In this document: one piece after another, positions 1 through 9,377 of the stretch
How positions within the stretch are numbered: the first letter of the stretch is position 1
How the letters are laid out: each line of letters starts with the position of its first letter
NCBI GenBank assembly: GCA_038750655.1
Contig: JBCDGZ010000010.1
Span: 21,510-85,509, forward strand
DNA from: JBCDGZ01 sp038750655
Lineage (GTDB): Bacteria; Bacteroidota; Bacteroidia; Chitinophagales; Saprospiraceae
DNA: 64,000 nt
Direction of reading: 5' to 3'
Notes under the pieces: model-generated
Databases searched by the model: none
The model's input: the letters and a program-made list of their open reading frames with translations, nothing else
What the model was told of the DNA's origin: nothing
Translations under genes and position numbers: made by a program

Positions 1-318
1 GGAGCGTACCGCACCAATTTCCACCAATCCCAGATTGGTGTTCGGAGCAATGAATCCTGGATAAACATGCTTGCCAGAGGCATCGATGATTTTGTAATTT
101 TTGCTGTTGTCAATATTGACCGTGCGGGCATCGGCTACAATGGTGATCTTACCCTGCTCGAAGGCGATAAAGCTGTTTTCGATGCGGATGCCGTTGCCCA
201 AGTGAGCCGTCGCTCCGGTGATTAGGATGGGCTGGGTTTGTGGAGCAGCAGGGGTTTGCTGAGCCATCAGGCTACCGACGAACAGCAGCGACAAAAAGAA
301 GAGGATTGTATTTTTCAT
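1..318 (-). CDS. Amidohydrolase family protein, N-terminal part (cut by window edge)
   Basis: The first 106 residues are visible; the rest lies beyond position 1. The ATG at 318 opens a clear signal peptide (MKNTILFFLSLLFVGSLMAQ), so the protein is exported. It is followed by the small beta-sandwich start of an amidohydrolase and the segment YPGFIAPNTNLGL, where a metal-dependent amidohydrolase normally carries the HxH metal ligands after the PGxID turn. Here the HxH is absent (N-T-N). It lies 32 nt downstream of the larger amidohydrolase at 351-3359 on the same strand, so the two are probably co-transcribed and may act together, a pairing I recall from other Bacteroidota. The substrate cannot be told; peptide or imide-like bonds are only a family guess. 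Confidence 0.8.
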   Translation of the reverse strand, partial: MKNTILFFLSLLFVGSLMAQQTPAAPQTQPILITGATAHLGNGIRIENSFIAFEQGKITIVADARTVNIDNSKNYKIIDASGKHVYPGFIAPNTNLGLVEIGAVRS

Positions 319-350
319 GCTAAAGGCATTGTATTTTTTGAAAAATAAAG

Positions 351-3300
351 TTAATGAGCCATCTCGTCGTGAATATCATCACAGTGGTAGTGATGAGGCT
401 TACGGCCTTTCACGCTTTGGGTGGCTTTGCCGCTTTTCTTATCGGCCAAAGATTTGTTGATCAGTCGCGTTCTTTCTTTCAGAACCTCAGCCTGCATCTT
501 CACATCCTCCTCACGATCGAAGAACTTGATACCATCGATAAAGGTCATCTCCGCTTTGGCGTAAATGGAAAGTGGGTTGTCCGACCAAATCACCACATCT
601 GCATCCTTGCCCACTTTGATGCTGCCCACTTGATCATCGATGTGCAGCAATTTAGCCGGATTGAGGGTAACAAATTTCCAGGCGTCTTCTTCCGGAACAT
701 CGCCATACATCACTGCCTTGGCGGCCTCCTGATTGAGGCGGCGGGCCATTTCGGCATCGTCAGAGTTGATGGCGGTGAGGACACCTTGGTTGTGCATAAT
801 GGCGGCATTGTAAGGAATGGCGTCGATGACTTCGTATTTGTAGGCCCACCAGTCGGAGAAGGTGGAGCCTCCTGCGCCGTGCTTGGCCATCTTATCGGCC
901 ACCTTGTAGCCTTCCAGGATGTGGGTAAAGGTGTTGACGGTGAAGCCGTGGCGCTCGGCGACTTTCATCAGCATATTGATCTCTCCTTGTTGATAGGAGT
1001 GGCAGCTGATGAAGCGTTTTCCCTCAACGATTTCGAGCACTGCTTCCAGATCGAGGTCTCTGCGCGTCTTGCGGTCTGATCGTATCTTTTCGCCGTATTC
1101 CTTGGCGCGGGTGAAGTAATCTTCGAAAACTTGCTCGACGCCCATTCTAGTCTGTGGGAAGCGTTTGTTGTAACGGTCCCCCCAGTTGGACTGCTTGACA
1201 TTTTCGCCGAGGGCAAATTTGATGAAGGGCGCGGCCCCTTCGAACTTCATTTGCTCGGGGGTGTAGCCCCAGCGGAGTTTGATAATGGCTGATTGGCCGC
1301 CGATGGGGTTGGCAGAGCCGTGTAGCAGTTGCGAGGTCGTCACACCGCCGGCCAATTGACGATAGATGTCAATATCTTCCGAGTCGACCACATCGCCGAT
1401 ACTTACCTCCGCCGAACTGGCCTGCGTCCCCTCGTTAACACCACGGCTGATGGCGATATGCGAATGCTCATCGATGATACCGCAGGTCAGGTGCTTGCCC
1501 GTTCCGTCGATGACCGTGGCGCCCCTGGTATTGAGGTTTTGGCCAACCTTACTGATTTTACCCTTTTCCAAGAGCACATCCGTGTTGTTCAAAATGCCGT
1601 CGGCCTCATTGGTCCAAACCGTCGCATTTTTAATTAATACCGTCTGTTGCTTTGGGGCTTCCGTCCAACCGAAAGCGACGAAGGGATAGATCACCTCTCC
1701 CGTTTTAGGAGTAGCTTCCTCCTCCTTTTTTTCTTTTTTCTCCTTTTCCTCAGCTGGCAAAGGGCCGGTGCGTCGGGCTTTCCAGTTGACCCACTGCCCG
1801 CTGGCCAGGCTGCCGTTGCCCGACCAGCCTTCTGCGGCGGGAATGCCCGAGAGGCGGATAGGGGCTTCTTGCGCTTCATCCAGTTTAAAAGAAAAGTTGA
1901 GAAATTCTCCTTTCCAGGAGGACTTCACCTTGATTGCTGTAGAGTCGTTGAGCTGGATGTGCAGCTTGGGTTGGCCGCTTTTCTGATTACTCAGGTGTAG
2001 GGAATAGTTGTCATCTTGAATACTGAGCTGATAGATGCCCTCTGGCAGGGGGGATTTGAGAGGCTTGATAATATGGGCTTTGCCTTGAATCCAGTTGTGG
2101 TGAATTTTACTGTCTTTTTCGAAAATACTCTTAGAACAAATGATGAAGTTGGCCAGCTTGCCCTTTTCTAGACTGCCCAACTGGTCCAGCATATTGCTCA
2201 GTTTAGCGGGAGTATGGGTGAGGGCTTTGAGAGCATCGCTTTCGGTGAGGCCGTGTTGAACGGCTTTGCGTAGATTTTTCCAGAAGTCGCTTTTCTTCTT
2301 GAGGCCGTCAGTAGTGAGGGTAAAATCCAGGCCGGCTTTAGCCAGTCGGGCAGGATTGCTAGGGGCCAACTCCCAGTGTTTGAGCTGGGCCAGGGTGACG
2401 GTAGAGGCATCGTAGGGGTCTTCGACGTCGTAGGTCGCCGGGAAGTTGATGGGCAGGATGAAAGTTGTGTTAGCTTTCTGGAATTCTTCGAGCCGCTGGT
2501 ACTCATCGCCAGAACCCTTGATGATATAGTTGAGTTGAAATTCTTGAGCGATGCGGAGGGCGCGAAGTGCTTCCAGCCTGTTTCTCACCGCAAAAATTTG
2601 CGGCAGTTCTTTCGCCTCATTCCAGGCTTCCAAGGAAATATTTCGCTCTTCTTTATAACCATGTTGGCTATACCAAAGGCCATCGTAGTAAGTTTGTCGC
2701 AGCAAGGCAATGGCGCCCATCAGCGAAGAGGGGTAACTTTGCTTGGAGCTGCCCTTGCGGAAAGAAAGGTAATGTGCCCCGCGCATTTTGAGCAGGCTAA
2801 GATGTTCCTTATCCTTGCCCAGGGCAACGACAGTGCCGCTGCCGCGAGAGATACCATCCATCAGATGGCTCATTACGCTGCCAAAGCCGAGCTTGCGCAG
2901 CTCGCCCGCACTTTTGTCATCGACTGTGAAATGCTCATGGGCACTGTATTCAGGATTCAGGGATTGATTCCAGCTGTAGGCGCCTTTTTTCTTGCTCAAC
3001 GTTTGTGGCCCCTCAGCCCAGCTGAAAGGTTTGATTTCCACCTTCGGCAAACCATAGTTGGTATACAAATCAATAAAAGAGGGATAAATGACTTTACCTT
3101 TCAGGTCAAGGACAACGGCATCTTTTGGAATGTCGATTTGTTGGCCAACGGCCAGGACTTTCCCTTTTTTGATCAAGAGGCTAGCCTCTTCTAGCTTTTG
3201 TTGATAAGAAACATAAATCGTAGCATTGGTAAAAGCATACAGCCCATCTCGCTGATCATACACGCCGTTTTGTGGAAACGTCTGCTGTGCATGAATAAAG

Positions 3301-3359
3301 CAGATTGGGCTAAGAAGGAATAAAAAGAAGAAAGTTTTGGATAGTAGGTGCTTGATCAT
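351..3359 (-). CDS. Exported double-domain amidohydrolase (1002 aa)
   Basis: I start at the ATG at 3359, which gives the signal peptide MIKHLLSKTFFFLFLLSPIC; an upstream in-frame ATG at 3401 would put 14 odd residues before it. Two amidohydrolase-like halves are visible. The N-terminal half has the composite-domain start and a FIDLYTNYG segment near residue 100 with no HxH, yet ends with a normal amidohydrolase tail (GSLEKGKLANFII). A Lys/Glu-rich linker around residues 525-545 leads to a second half with a real metal motif, DEHSHIA, near residue 628, and the tail VGSIKVGKDADVVIW. So the C-terminal half is probably the catalytic one and the N-terminal half a degenerate copy. It acts in the periplasm or at the surface. 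Substrate unknown. Confidence 0.88.
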   Translation of the reverse strand: MIKHLLSKTFFFLFLLSPICFIHAQQTFPQNGVYDQRDGLYAFTNATIYVSYQQKLEEASLLIKKGKVLAVGQQIDIPKDAVVLDLKGKVIYPSFIDLYTNYGLPKVEIKPFSWAEGPQTLSKKKGAYSWNQSLNPEYSAHEHFTVDDKSAGELRKLGFGSVMSHLMDGISRGSGTVVALGKDKEHLSLLKMRGAHYLSFRKGSSKQSYPSSLMGAIALLRQTYYDGLWYSQHGYKEERNISLEAWNEAKELPQIFAVRNRLEALRALRIAQEFQLNYIIKGSGDEYQRLEEFQKANTTFILPINFPATYDVEDPYDASTVTLAQLKHWELAPSNPARLAKAGLDFTLTTDGLKKKSDFWKNLRKAVQHGLTESDALKALTHTPAKLSNMLDQLGSLEKGKLANFIICSKSIFEKDSKIHHNWIQGKAHIIKPLKSPLPEGIYQLSIQDDNYSLHLSNQKSGQPKLHIQLNDSTAIKVKSSWKGEFLNFSFKLDEAQEAPIRLSGIPAAEGWSGNGSLASGQWVNWKARRTGPLPAEEKEKKEKKEEEATPKTGEVIYPFVAFGWTEAPKQQTVLIKNATVWTNEADGILNNTDVLLEKGKISKVGQNLNTRGATVIDGTGKHLTCGIIDEHSHIAISRGVNEGTQASSAEVSIGDVVDSEDIDIYRQLAGGVTTSQLLHGSANPIGGQSAIIKLRWGYTPEQMKFEGAAPFIKFALGENVKQSNWGDRYNKRFPQTRMGVEQVFEDYFTRAKEYGEKIRSDRKTRRDLDLEAVLEIVEGKRFISCHSYQQGEINMLMKVAERHGFTVNTFTHILEGYKVADKMAKHGAGGSTFSDWWAYKYEVIDAIPYNAAIMHNQGVLTAINSDDAEMARRLNQEAAKAVMYGDVPEEDAWKFVTLNPAKLLHIDDQVGSIKVGKDADVVIWSDNPLSIYAKAEMTFIDGIKFFDREEDVKMQAEVLKERTRLINKSLADKKSGKATQSVKGRKPHHYHCDDIHDEMAH

Positions 3360-3381
3360 ATCTGATTTATTTGTACGCTGA

Positions 3382-3389
3382 CAAATATA
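3382..3389 (-). promoter_or_regulatory. Candidate -7 box for the amidohydrolase
   Basis: The minus strand reads TATATTTG, a perfect match to the Bacteroidota -7 consensus TAnnTTTG, 23 nt before the chosen ATG. I see no TTTG at the usual 19-20 nt upstream spacing, so this is only a candidate. Confidence 0.4.
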
Positions 3390-3451
3390 GCCAAAGCCCA
3401 ATAGAGTTGAGGATCAAAAGTATTGTAATTACTGAATAAGCTAGGAATCAA

Positions 3452-4078
3452 TTAGCCTTGTACGTACACCAGAAACTTTTCTTCGAAGTAAGGTTCTTGG
3501 AAAAAGTCGTTGATTGGGGTGACTTCGTAGTAGTGGCGATTGGGTAAGGCATCGAACTCGGCCTTAACATTGCCACCTTTGAGGGCGATCAGCCCATTGG
3601 GTAAGGCGTGCTGGTGGGTTTTGCTTAGCAAGCGAAAACTCCAAGGGATAAGTTTTTCCATACTGGCTACTGCTCGGCTCACCACAAAATCGAAACGGTC
3701 TTTGACTTCTTCGGCCCGAATTTGAATGGCGGTGACATTAGACAGTCCCAATGCTTCTGCAACGGCTTTGACCACTTTGATCTTTTTCAAGGTCCCATCA
3801 ATCAGTGTGAACTGTGTATTGGGGAAAAGAATAGCTAGCGGGATACCCGGAAAACCACCGCCCGTTCCGAGGTCGAGTACACGAGCCTGTGGAGCAAAGT
3901 TGATGTATTGAGCAATGGCCAGAGAGTGCAGGATGTGGTGCTCGTAGAGATTATCAATATCCTTACGAGAAATGAGATTAATCTTAGCGTTCCACTCTTG
4001 ATAGAGTGGAAACAACTGACTCAGGGCCTGCTGCTGCGCAGGACTGAGCCGAGTGAAGTATTTTTCGATAATCTGCAT
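3452..4078 (-). CDS. rsmG: 16S rRNA (guanine-527 N7) methyltransferase RsmG
   Basis: RsmG methylates N7 of G527 in 16S rRNA, using S-adenosylmethionine, in the cytoplasm. The 208-aa length fits the family. The Rossmann SAM-binding loop VLDLGTGGGFPGIPLA is clear, as are the preceding helix YEHHILHSLAI and the following FTLIDGTLKKI and FDFVVSRAVA motifs. I start at the ATG at 4078 (MQIIEKYF), as homologues do; the in-frame ATG at 4105 would add nine residues that do not look like the family. The next gene upstream is the sigma factor at 4152-4838, on the same strand. Confidence 0.93.
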   Translation of the reverse strand: MQIIEKYFTRLSPAQQQALSQLFPLYQEWNAKINLISRKDIDNLYEHHILHSLAIAQYINFAPQARVLDLGTGGGFPGIPLAILFPNTQFTLIDGTLKKIKVVKAVAEALGLSNVTAIQIRAEEVKDRFDFVVSRAVASMEKLIPWSFRLLSKTHQHALPNGLIALKGGNVKAEFDALPNRHYYEVTPINDFFQEPYFEEKFLVYVQG

Positions 4079-4102
4079 AGCCGCTGGACGTATTGATGCG
4101 GC

Positions 4103-4110
4103 CAAAGGTA
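4103..4110 (-). promoter_or_regulatory. Candidate -7 box for rsmG
   Basis: TACCTTTG on the minus strand fits TAnnTTTG and lies 24 nt before the rsmG ATG. No convincing -33 TTTG at the right distance. Confidence 0.35.
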
Positions 4111-4151
4111 ATGATATACCGAGAATAAACCCTTATTCGTTGGTAAATTCT

Positions 4152-4838
4152 CTATTTCTCTGCTACTGCGGCAGTGGCACGAGAACTGCGTCTTTTCTTA
4201 CGTCTAGTCGTTGTTTCCAGATAGGCTTTAGCCGAAGGAGCTTGCAGAAGATTGTAGAGAATTTCCTTAGCACGGAACAACTGCGCTTTCACGGTACCGA
4301 GCGGAATATCGAGTTCGCGAGCGATCTCGTCGTAGCTGAGTTCTTCGAAGAAACGCAGCTCGATCATCAGTCGATACTTCAGCGTCAACTTGTTGAGGAC
4401 GGTACGCATGAGCTTGACCCTTTGCTTGCGAATGAATCGCTCTTCGGGGTCGAGGGCACCGGAACGGATGTTACTAGAGAAATTGTGATCGCTATCGGGT
4501 TCGATAGGATCGTCGATAGACAACAATTGCAATTTCTTTTTACGGATGTGATCGATGCAATTGTTGATGGCAATTTTAAACAGCCAGGTGCTGAAGGCAT
4601 AGCGCGGCGCATAGCTGGGCAGTTTGTTGAAGGCCTTTCCGAAGGCTTCGAGGGTCAGGTCATCCGCATCTTCGCGGTTGTTGACCATCTTTAGCATCAT
4701 GTGAAAAATGGAGTTGCGGTAGCGGTCCATCAAAACGGCGTAGGCTCTCTGATCGCCATCAATAGCCCTTAGCACGAATTCATAGTCTTCTTGTGCGCGG
4801 GGGGAGAGGTTTGTCTTCGTTTTTACTTTTACTTCCAT
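4152..4838 (-). CDS. ECF-type RNA polymerase sigma-70 factor
   Basis: A 228-aa sigma factor. Region 2 is visible in DADDLTLEAFGKAFNKL and FSTWLFKIAINNCIDHIRKKK; region 4 in LSYDEIARELDIPLGTVKAQL, the helix-turn-helix that reads the -35 element. Regions 1 and 3 are missing, which makes it group 4 (ECF). I chose the ATG at 4838 (MEVKVKTK); the longer reading frame back to 4925 only runs through the end of the neighbouring glycosyltransferase. That neighbour's stop lies inside this start, a 10-nt overlap, so translation is probably coupled. No anti-sigma gene is adjacent. The C-terminal tail is very basic (RRKKRRSSRA). The regulon is unknown. Confidence 0.92.
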   Translation of the reverse strand: MEVKVKTKTNLSPRAQEDYEFVLRAIDGDQRAYAVLMDRYRNSIFHMMLKMVNNREDADDLTLEAFGKAFNKLPSYAPRYAFSTWLFKIAINNCIDHIRKKKLQLLSIDDPIEPDSDHNFSSNIRSGALDPEERFIRKQRVKLMRTVLNKLTLKYRLMIELRFFEELSYDEIARELDIPLGTVKAQLFRAKEILYNLLQAPSAKAYLETTTRRKKRRSSRATAAVAEK

Positions 4839-5935
4839 GGGCGTGTTTTTCCAATCATTAATGTGGGGGCGAATATTAGGAAGTGGAACACTAGTGCGAA
4901 ATCCAAGACAGGTATCCATAACCAAAGATCATCTTCGTGAAACTTTTTGAGGATGGACCTGTAAAAGATAGCCATAACCAATATCCTTGCCACGTAAAAA
5001 ATGCTCACAAACATTGTGCTAAATTGAATAAGTAGCACGATCCCTCCCAAATAATGCAAAAAATGACTTATAGAAAGCAATCCTAATAAGATTTGATGCT
5101 TTCGTTTATAGTGTTTTCCAGTAGTGTAGTGTCTCGACTTTTGAAAATAATAATTCTTCCAGGTTGCTTCCGGTTCGGAGTACATGAAGGTCGAAGGATC
5201 GAGTATGATGCTGGTATTTTGAGCATCAGCAACGGCATTGATGAACAAATCATCGTCGCCGGAGGCGATCGTTTCGTGTTGGCGGAATCCATTGGTGCTT
5301 TCGAACAGCGATTTCTTATACACCAGATTTCGGCCTACTCCCATATAAGGCTGCCCGATCAAGGCGAAGGATAAATACTGCAAAGCCGTGTAAACGGTCT
5401 CGAATCTGATGAATCGATTGAGCATTCCCTTTCGCTTTTCGTAGGGGGCGAAGCCAAGCCCGATAGCAATAGGTTGGCGAATGGTTTTTTGCATGTTTCG
5501 CAACCACATTGGATTGGCTGGGGTACAATCCGCGTCCGTAAGTAAAAGAACTTCGTGTTTCGCTGTGTGAATTCCCTGAGCCAAAGCATACTTCTTGCCT
5601 GGTCTATTTTCAGGTCTATCGCGGATTGTAAGCACATGCAAGATAGGATATTCTATATTAAAATTCAATAATATGTTTTCGGTCTCGTCAGTCGATTGGT
5701 CATTAACGACGATTACTTCAAAGGAGCGGTAGTTCTGATTTAGAATACGGGGTAGATTTTTTTTCAAATTTTCGGCTTCATTGCGGGCACAGATCACAAT
5801 TGAGACGGGAATCTCCTTGTCATCCGTGGGTTTGGGTGGATAGTAGCGGGCCAAACGGGAGAACACTAGCAGCCAATACAACAGCTGAACGAGGGTCGCC
5901 AAAACAAAAATGCAGCTGATGATGGTAATCAACAA
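4829..5935 (-). CDS. Membrane-bound family 2 glycosyltransferase
   Basis: A 368-aa processive-type GT2. An N-terminal membrane helix (residues 2-25) precedes the GT-A domain, with VIVVNDQSTDET for nucleotide binding, TDADC as the DxD metal motif near residue 133, GDDDLF as the acceptor/base region, and a degenerate QxxRW site (QKSRHYT). Two or three further membrane helices close the protein. It would transfer a sugar from a nucleotide donor on the cytoplasmic face, to lipid or polysaccharide. Homologues are annotated only as glycosyltransferase, and nothing nearby fixes the acceptor. Its 3' end overlaps the sigma-factor start by 10 nt. Confidence 0.88.
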   Translation of the reverse strand: MLITIISCIFVLATLVQLLYWLLVFSRLARYYPPKPTDDKEIPVSIVICARNEAENLKKNLPRILNQNYRSFEVIVVNDQSTDETENILLNFNIEYPILHVLTIRDRPENRPGKKYALAQGIHTAKHEVLLLTDADCTPANPMWLRNMQKTIRQPIAIGLGFAPYEKRKGMLNRFIRFETVYTALQYLSFALIGQPYMGVGRNLVYKKSLFESTNGFRQHETIASGDDDLFINAVADAQNTSIILDPSTFMYSEPEATWKNYYFQKSRHYTTGKHYKRKHQILLGLLSISHFLHYLGGIVLLIQFSTMFVSIFYVARILVMAIFYRSILKKFHEDDLWLWIPVLDFALVFHFLIFAPTLMIGKTRPWK

Positions 5936-5945
5936 GGGGCCAGAT

Positions 5946-7295
5946 TTAGGTGGTCAGAGAATGCCCCTCGGTTTTGCTTAGCATGGCGTGGAGGGATTGT
6001 AAAAGTCGCCGCCGATGCTGGCGGGCCTCCTCAAAACGCTGGGGTCGCTCTCGCTTGAATTGCTGTGCCTTCCGCCGAGCCTTCTCTCGCAAAAACTGCT
6101 CTCGGTAATGCCAGGCAAATAGACCGCTGGGGACGAGGGAAAGCAGATACAAGGCACTCAGCCAGGGCAATCCAAAGAGACTGTGTACCAACCAAGTCTG
6201 TAGGGCATAAAATATAGGATAGGTGAAAAGGCCCGATAGTACCAGTACATTGGAGGTATAACCGATATAGAGCTTGAGCTTTCGAACCGCCCAAGCCGGA
6301 ATCCAGCTAGGAATATAATTATTGACCCAGCCCCACAAAAAAAGCGGAGATCCGACGATCAACTGCCCCCACCGGCTTCGCCGCCGCCGATCCACCTCCA
6401 CCAAGGCCGCATCGCTCAATCCCCCTTCCAACAAACCAAAATACGCCCGAGTGTCCCGAGCCAGCTGCTCATACTCTTCCCCAGGCATCGCCTGCATTTG
6501 CGCCAATAGAGCCTTCGTCCGTCTGAACTGCTGCTCGTGGGGCAGGGCCTCCTCATTTTCTAAAATTTCTTCCAATTGGTGCAGCAGTTGATCTTCCTCA
6601 TCATCCCGAGTATGGACCAATAGCGCCTCCATTTTTTCGCTGATATGGGCCGTCAGCTGACGGGCTGCTTTAAAGGTATCCTCCCGATAAATGGCCTCAA
6701 ATTCTTTGGCAAAGATGGGTTCGCCGACATTCAATAAGACCTTTTTTCGAAAGGCAAGAGAATCTTCATAGATAAGACCGACAGGAAGAATCTGCATGCC
6801 CAGCTCAAAATTATTCTTGTTTTCCGCACTAAGCATGATGCGTGCTGTTCCCGTTTTTATTCGCTGTAGGCGCCTCGGCATTTTGCTGCCGCCCTCCGGA
6901 GCAATGTACAGGCAGCCTCCTTTGCTCAAGAATTCATCACAGCGAGCGAAGTTAGCCTCGTTTTTCACCATTTTCCCCCCAACGTCTTGTGGACGTTCAA
7001 TCGGAATAACGTAGGTACCATTCAGGAACCAGTTGGCCATTGGCGTCTTGAAAAGGCTGGCGTTGGCCAGAAAAAATACTATCGTATCGGCCCGTACCGC
7101 GACATTTAGTGGATCGAGCAGGGTATTAGGATGATTAGAGACCAGAATGGTTGGACGATCAATTTTTAAAGGCCCAGGGTTGATGATGGTGGTTTTGGAG
7201 AAAAATAACTTGAATACTATGCGAACCAGCAACTTGAGAGAGTGGTAAAATCCATATAGGAAGTGGCTGAGGTAGGCTGGTTTTGTCATTGGCAT
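5946..7295 (-). CDS. PlsC-like glycerolipid acyltransferase
   Basis: A 449-aa protein with an acyltransferase domain in its first ~230 residues. The catalytic motif reads NHPNTLLDP, an H-x5-D spacing rather than the usual H-x4-D, which I recall from the yeast Gpt2/Sct1-type glycerol-3-phosphate acyltransferases. The second motif is APEGGSKMP (equivalent of FPEGTRS). A central Glu-rich helical stretch and three hydrophobic segments near residues 315-410 follow, then a basic C-terminus. It probably acylates a lysophospholipid or glycerol phosphate at the inner membrane. ATGs at 7295 and 7289 are both possible. It lies between lpxK and the GT2 on the same strand, which fits a lipid or envelope role. 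Confidence 0.85.
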   Translation of the reverse strand: MPMTKPAYLSHFLYGFYHSLKLLVRIVFKLFFSKTTIINPGPLKIDRPTILVSNHPNTLLDPLNVAVRADTIVFFLANASLFKTPMANWFLNGTYVIPIERPQDVGGKMVKNEANFARCDEFLSKGGCLYIAPEGGSKMPRRLQRIKTGTARIMLSAENKNNFELGMQILPVGLIYEDSLAFRKKVLLNVGEPIFAKEFEAIYREDTFKAARQLTAHISEKMEALLVHTRDDEEDQLLHQLEEILENEEALPHEQQFRRTKALLAQMQAMPGEEYEQLARDTRAYFGLLEGGLSDAALVEVDRRRRSRWGQLIVGSPLFLWGWVNNYIPSWIPAWAVRKLKLYIGYTSNVLVLSGLFTYPIFYALQTWLVHSLFGLPWLSALYLLSLVPSGLFAWHYREQFLREKARRKAQQFKRERPQRFEEARQHRRRLLQSLHAMLSKTEGHSLTT

Positions 7296-7330
7296 TAAGA
7301 ATGAAAAGACACAAAGATAAAATTCGCTGC

Positions 7331-8398
7331 TCAGACCCGAAACGAGAGCAGATAATTTTTAATATCCTGATCAAAAAGCTCGCCGTCATTACCGTGAAAG
7401 GCTACTTCTATGGGTAGCGCAAAAATAGGTAATCGGTTTTCGATAATAAATGGACGATGCAATTCTAAGCGCATGGCATCCTTTTCGGTCGTCAGAATGA
7501 TCTTATTATCCGATGGCATATTGTGAAAAGTGGTATGCAGATGCCCTAAATCGTACTTGGTGAAGTAGTGGTGATCCTCATATTCCAGCGTTTGAACGTA
7601 GTTGACCTGTTCTTCGAGATGAGATAACAAATAGTCGGTCCGGGCAATTGCGCAGATCAGTAGGACATCCAGGTCAGGTGTTAGCTCGATCTTTAGTTTG
7701 GGTTGTAAAAGGTGGAAAGGGGCCCTGTAGCGATAGTAGGAGAAATAAATGCGTTGGTGCGACAAAGGGCGGATTTCCTCAATCATAGCCTTTTGCTCCT
7801 CGGCGGTGATTTGAGGTGCGCATTTAGAAACAATAATAATGTCTGCTCGGTGGTAGGCCGAGCGCCATTCTCTTAATCGCCCAGCGGGCAGCAGCCAATC
7901 GCGGGTAAAAGGCCGATCGTACTCCGTCAGCAGGATATTCATCCCCGGCTGAATAGAGCGATGTTGGAAAGCATCATCCAGTAATATCGTCTGCGTATCA
8001 GGGTCTTTCATCATAATCATGGGCACCGCGAATGTTCGATTCTCGGCGACGCTAACGACAATGTCCCGAAATTTTCGCTTGAATTGCAGCGGCTCATCCC
8101 CTACCATATTGGCATTGTGATTGGCCTCGACGACCAGAAACCCCTTGGTTTTTCGCTTATAGCCCCGACTTAGAGTAGCCACGCTAATGTATTCTTTAAG
8201 CAATCGGATCAGGTATTCAATATGGGGCGTCTTCCCCGCTCCACCTAGCGAGAGGTTGCCCACCGAGATTAAGGGGACATCGAATTCTACGCCTTTGAGT
8301 AATCCCTTGCGGTAAAAGAAATCACGGAGGCTGATCCCCAGCCCGTAAAGCATAGAGAAAGGAGACAATAAAACGCGAATCAGTATATTTCTAATCAT
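7331..8398 (-). CDS. lpxK: Tetraacyldisaccharide 4'-kinase LpxK
   Basis: LpxK phosphorylates the 4' position of the lipid A disaccharide at the cytoplasmic face of the inner membrane, the step that yields lipid IVA. The 355-aa length fits the family. Visible are the N-terminal membrane-associated helix, the family signature VPLISVGNLSLGGAGKTPHI containing the P-loop GGAGKTP, the TLSRGYKRK segment, DDAFQHR (catalytic Asp and Asp-His pair), and the late ILTTEKDAMRL motif. The gene is the first of a minus-strand run with the acyltransferase 36 nt downstream. It is divergent from the nucleotidyltransferase at 8536. Confidence 0.95.
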   Translation of the reverse strand: MIRNILIRVLLSPFSMLYGLGISLRDFFYRKGLLKGVEFDVPLISVGNLSLGGAGKTPHIEYLIRLLKEYISVATLSRGYKRKTKGFLVVEANHNANMVGDEPLQFKRKFRDIVVSVAENRTFAVPMIMMKDPDTQTILLDDAFQHRSIQPGMNILLTEYDRPFTRDWLLPAGRLREWRSAYHRADIIIVSKCAPQITAEEQKAMIEEIRPLSHQRIYFSYYRYRAPFHLLQPKLKIELTPDLDVLLICAIARTDYLLSHLEEQVNYVQTLEYEDHHYFTKYDLGHLHTTFHNMPSDNKIILTTEKDAMRLELHRPFIIENRLPIFALPIEVAFHGNDGELFDQDIKNYLLSFRV

Positions 8399-8535
8399 TA
8401 ATATTGGCTACGGCTGATGCCGAAATAGTCGGCGGCTCGAAAGTTATTCGAAAAATTAAACAATTCAAAACGTTGATTTGTGTGGACGGACTTGGATTTT
8501 GTTGTAAACTTGTGCCAAGATAAATACCGCCACAT

Positions 8536-9288
8536 ATGAAAGCAATGATCCTAGCTGCCGGAATGGGCACTCGGCTTCGTCCATTCACCAACTACCATCC
8601 GAAGGCCCTCGTAGAGGTCAACGGAATGCCTTTACTCGAAATTGCCATACGACGATTGATGTACTTTGGTTGCCGAGACATCATCATTAATGTACATCAT
8701 TTTGCCGAGCAGATCATCCGGTTTCTGGAACGCAACGAGCATTTCGGCATCAATATCGCCCTTTCAGACGAGCAGGATCAGCTCTTGAATACTGGCGGCG
8801 GCCTAAAGAAAGCGGCCTCCTTTTTTGACGACGGCCAAGCCTTCCTCCTTTGTAACACCGATATTCTGACCAATCTCGATTTAAATGCTTTCTATCAAGC
8901 TCATCTCGATAGTGAGGCGCTGGTCACCCTGGGGGTACGCCGTCGTGATACCTCCCGCTACCTGATCTTCGACCAAAAGGGGCTGATGCACGGTTGGGCT
9001 AATGTCAAAAGCGGCGAGCTTTGTTTGCCCCGACAGCAAAGCACGGCACTACAGCTCTGGGCCTTCAGTGGTCTTCACATCATTGACCCAGCACTTTTCA
9101 AGCTCATGCCAGCCGAAGAGGCCTTTTCGATCATTGATCTCTATCTAGAGGTCTGCGCCGATCACCCCATTCAATCCTATCCCCATAATGACAGCTTATG
9201 GTTGGATGTAGGGCGGAAGGAAGCCCTCGCCGCTGCCGCCTCGATCACCGAACAACTACAGATGTCTCCAAATTCGATCAAGGGTTAA
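8536..9288 (+). CDS. Sugar-1-phosphate nucleotidyltransferase
   Basis: A 250-aa Rossmann-like nucleotidyltransferase. The N-terminal pyrophosphorylase signature is AMILAAGMGTRLRPFT followed by KALVEVNGMPL, and LNTGGGLKKA is the substrate loop. The length and this loop match the MurU/HddC-like branch (N-acetylmuramate-1-P uridylyltransferase or heptose/mannose-1-P guanylyltransferase). MurU usually sits beside the kinase AmgK, which I do not see here, so the substrate stays open. It acts in the cytoplasm to make an activated sugar for cell-wall recycling or surface glycan. It is a single-gene plus-strand unit divergent from lpxK. Confidence 0.85.
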   Translation: MKAMILAAGMGTRLRPFTNYHPKALVEVNGMPLLEIAIRRLMYFGCRDIIINVHHFAEQIIRFLERNEHFGINIALSDEQDQLLNTGGGLKKAASFFDDGQAFLLCNTDILTNLDLNAFYQAHLDSEALVTLGVRRRDTSRYLIFDQKGLMHGWANVKSGELCLPRQQSTALQLWAFSGLHIIDPALFKLMPAEEAFSIIDLYLEVCADHPIQSYPHNDSLWLDVGRKEALAAAASITEQLQMSPNSIKG

Positions 9289-9377
9289 ATCCACTATTGT
9301 TTAAAAAGATTCTTTTGCTTTTATATATAGATAATAGTCACTAGATTGGCAGACCGAAAGTGATAAAACAAGCAACT

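Noticed and set aside
354..3194. Long open frames on the plus strand opposite the amidohydrolase
   Set aside because: They mirror the minus-strand gene, have low-complexity translations, and lack signal or domain features.
4053..4694. 213-aa plus-strand frame opposite the sigma factor
   Set aside because: Antisense to a well supported sigma factor and rsmG; no recognisable domain.
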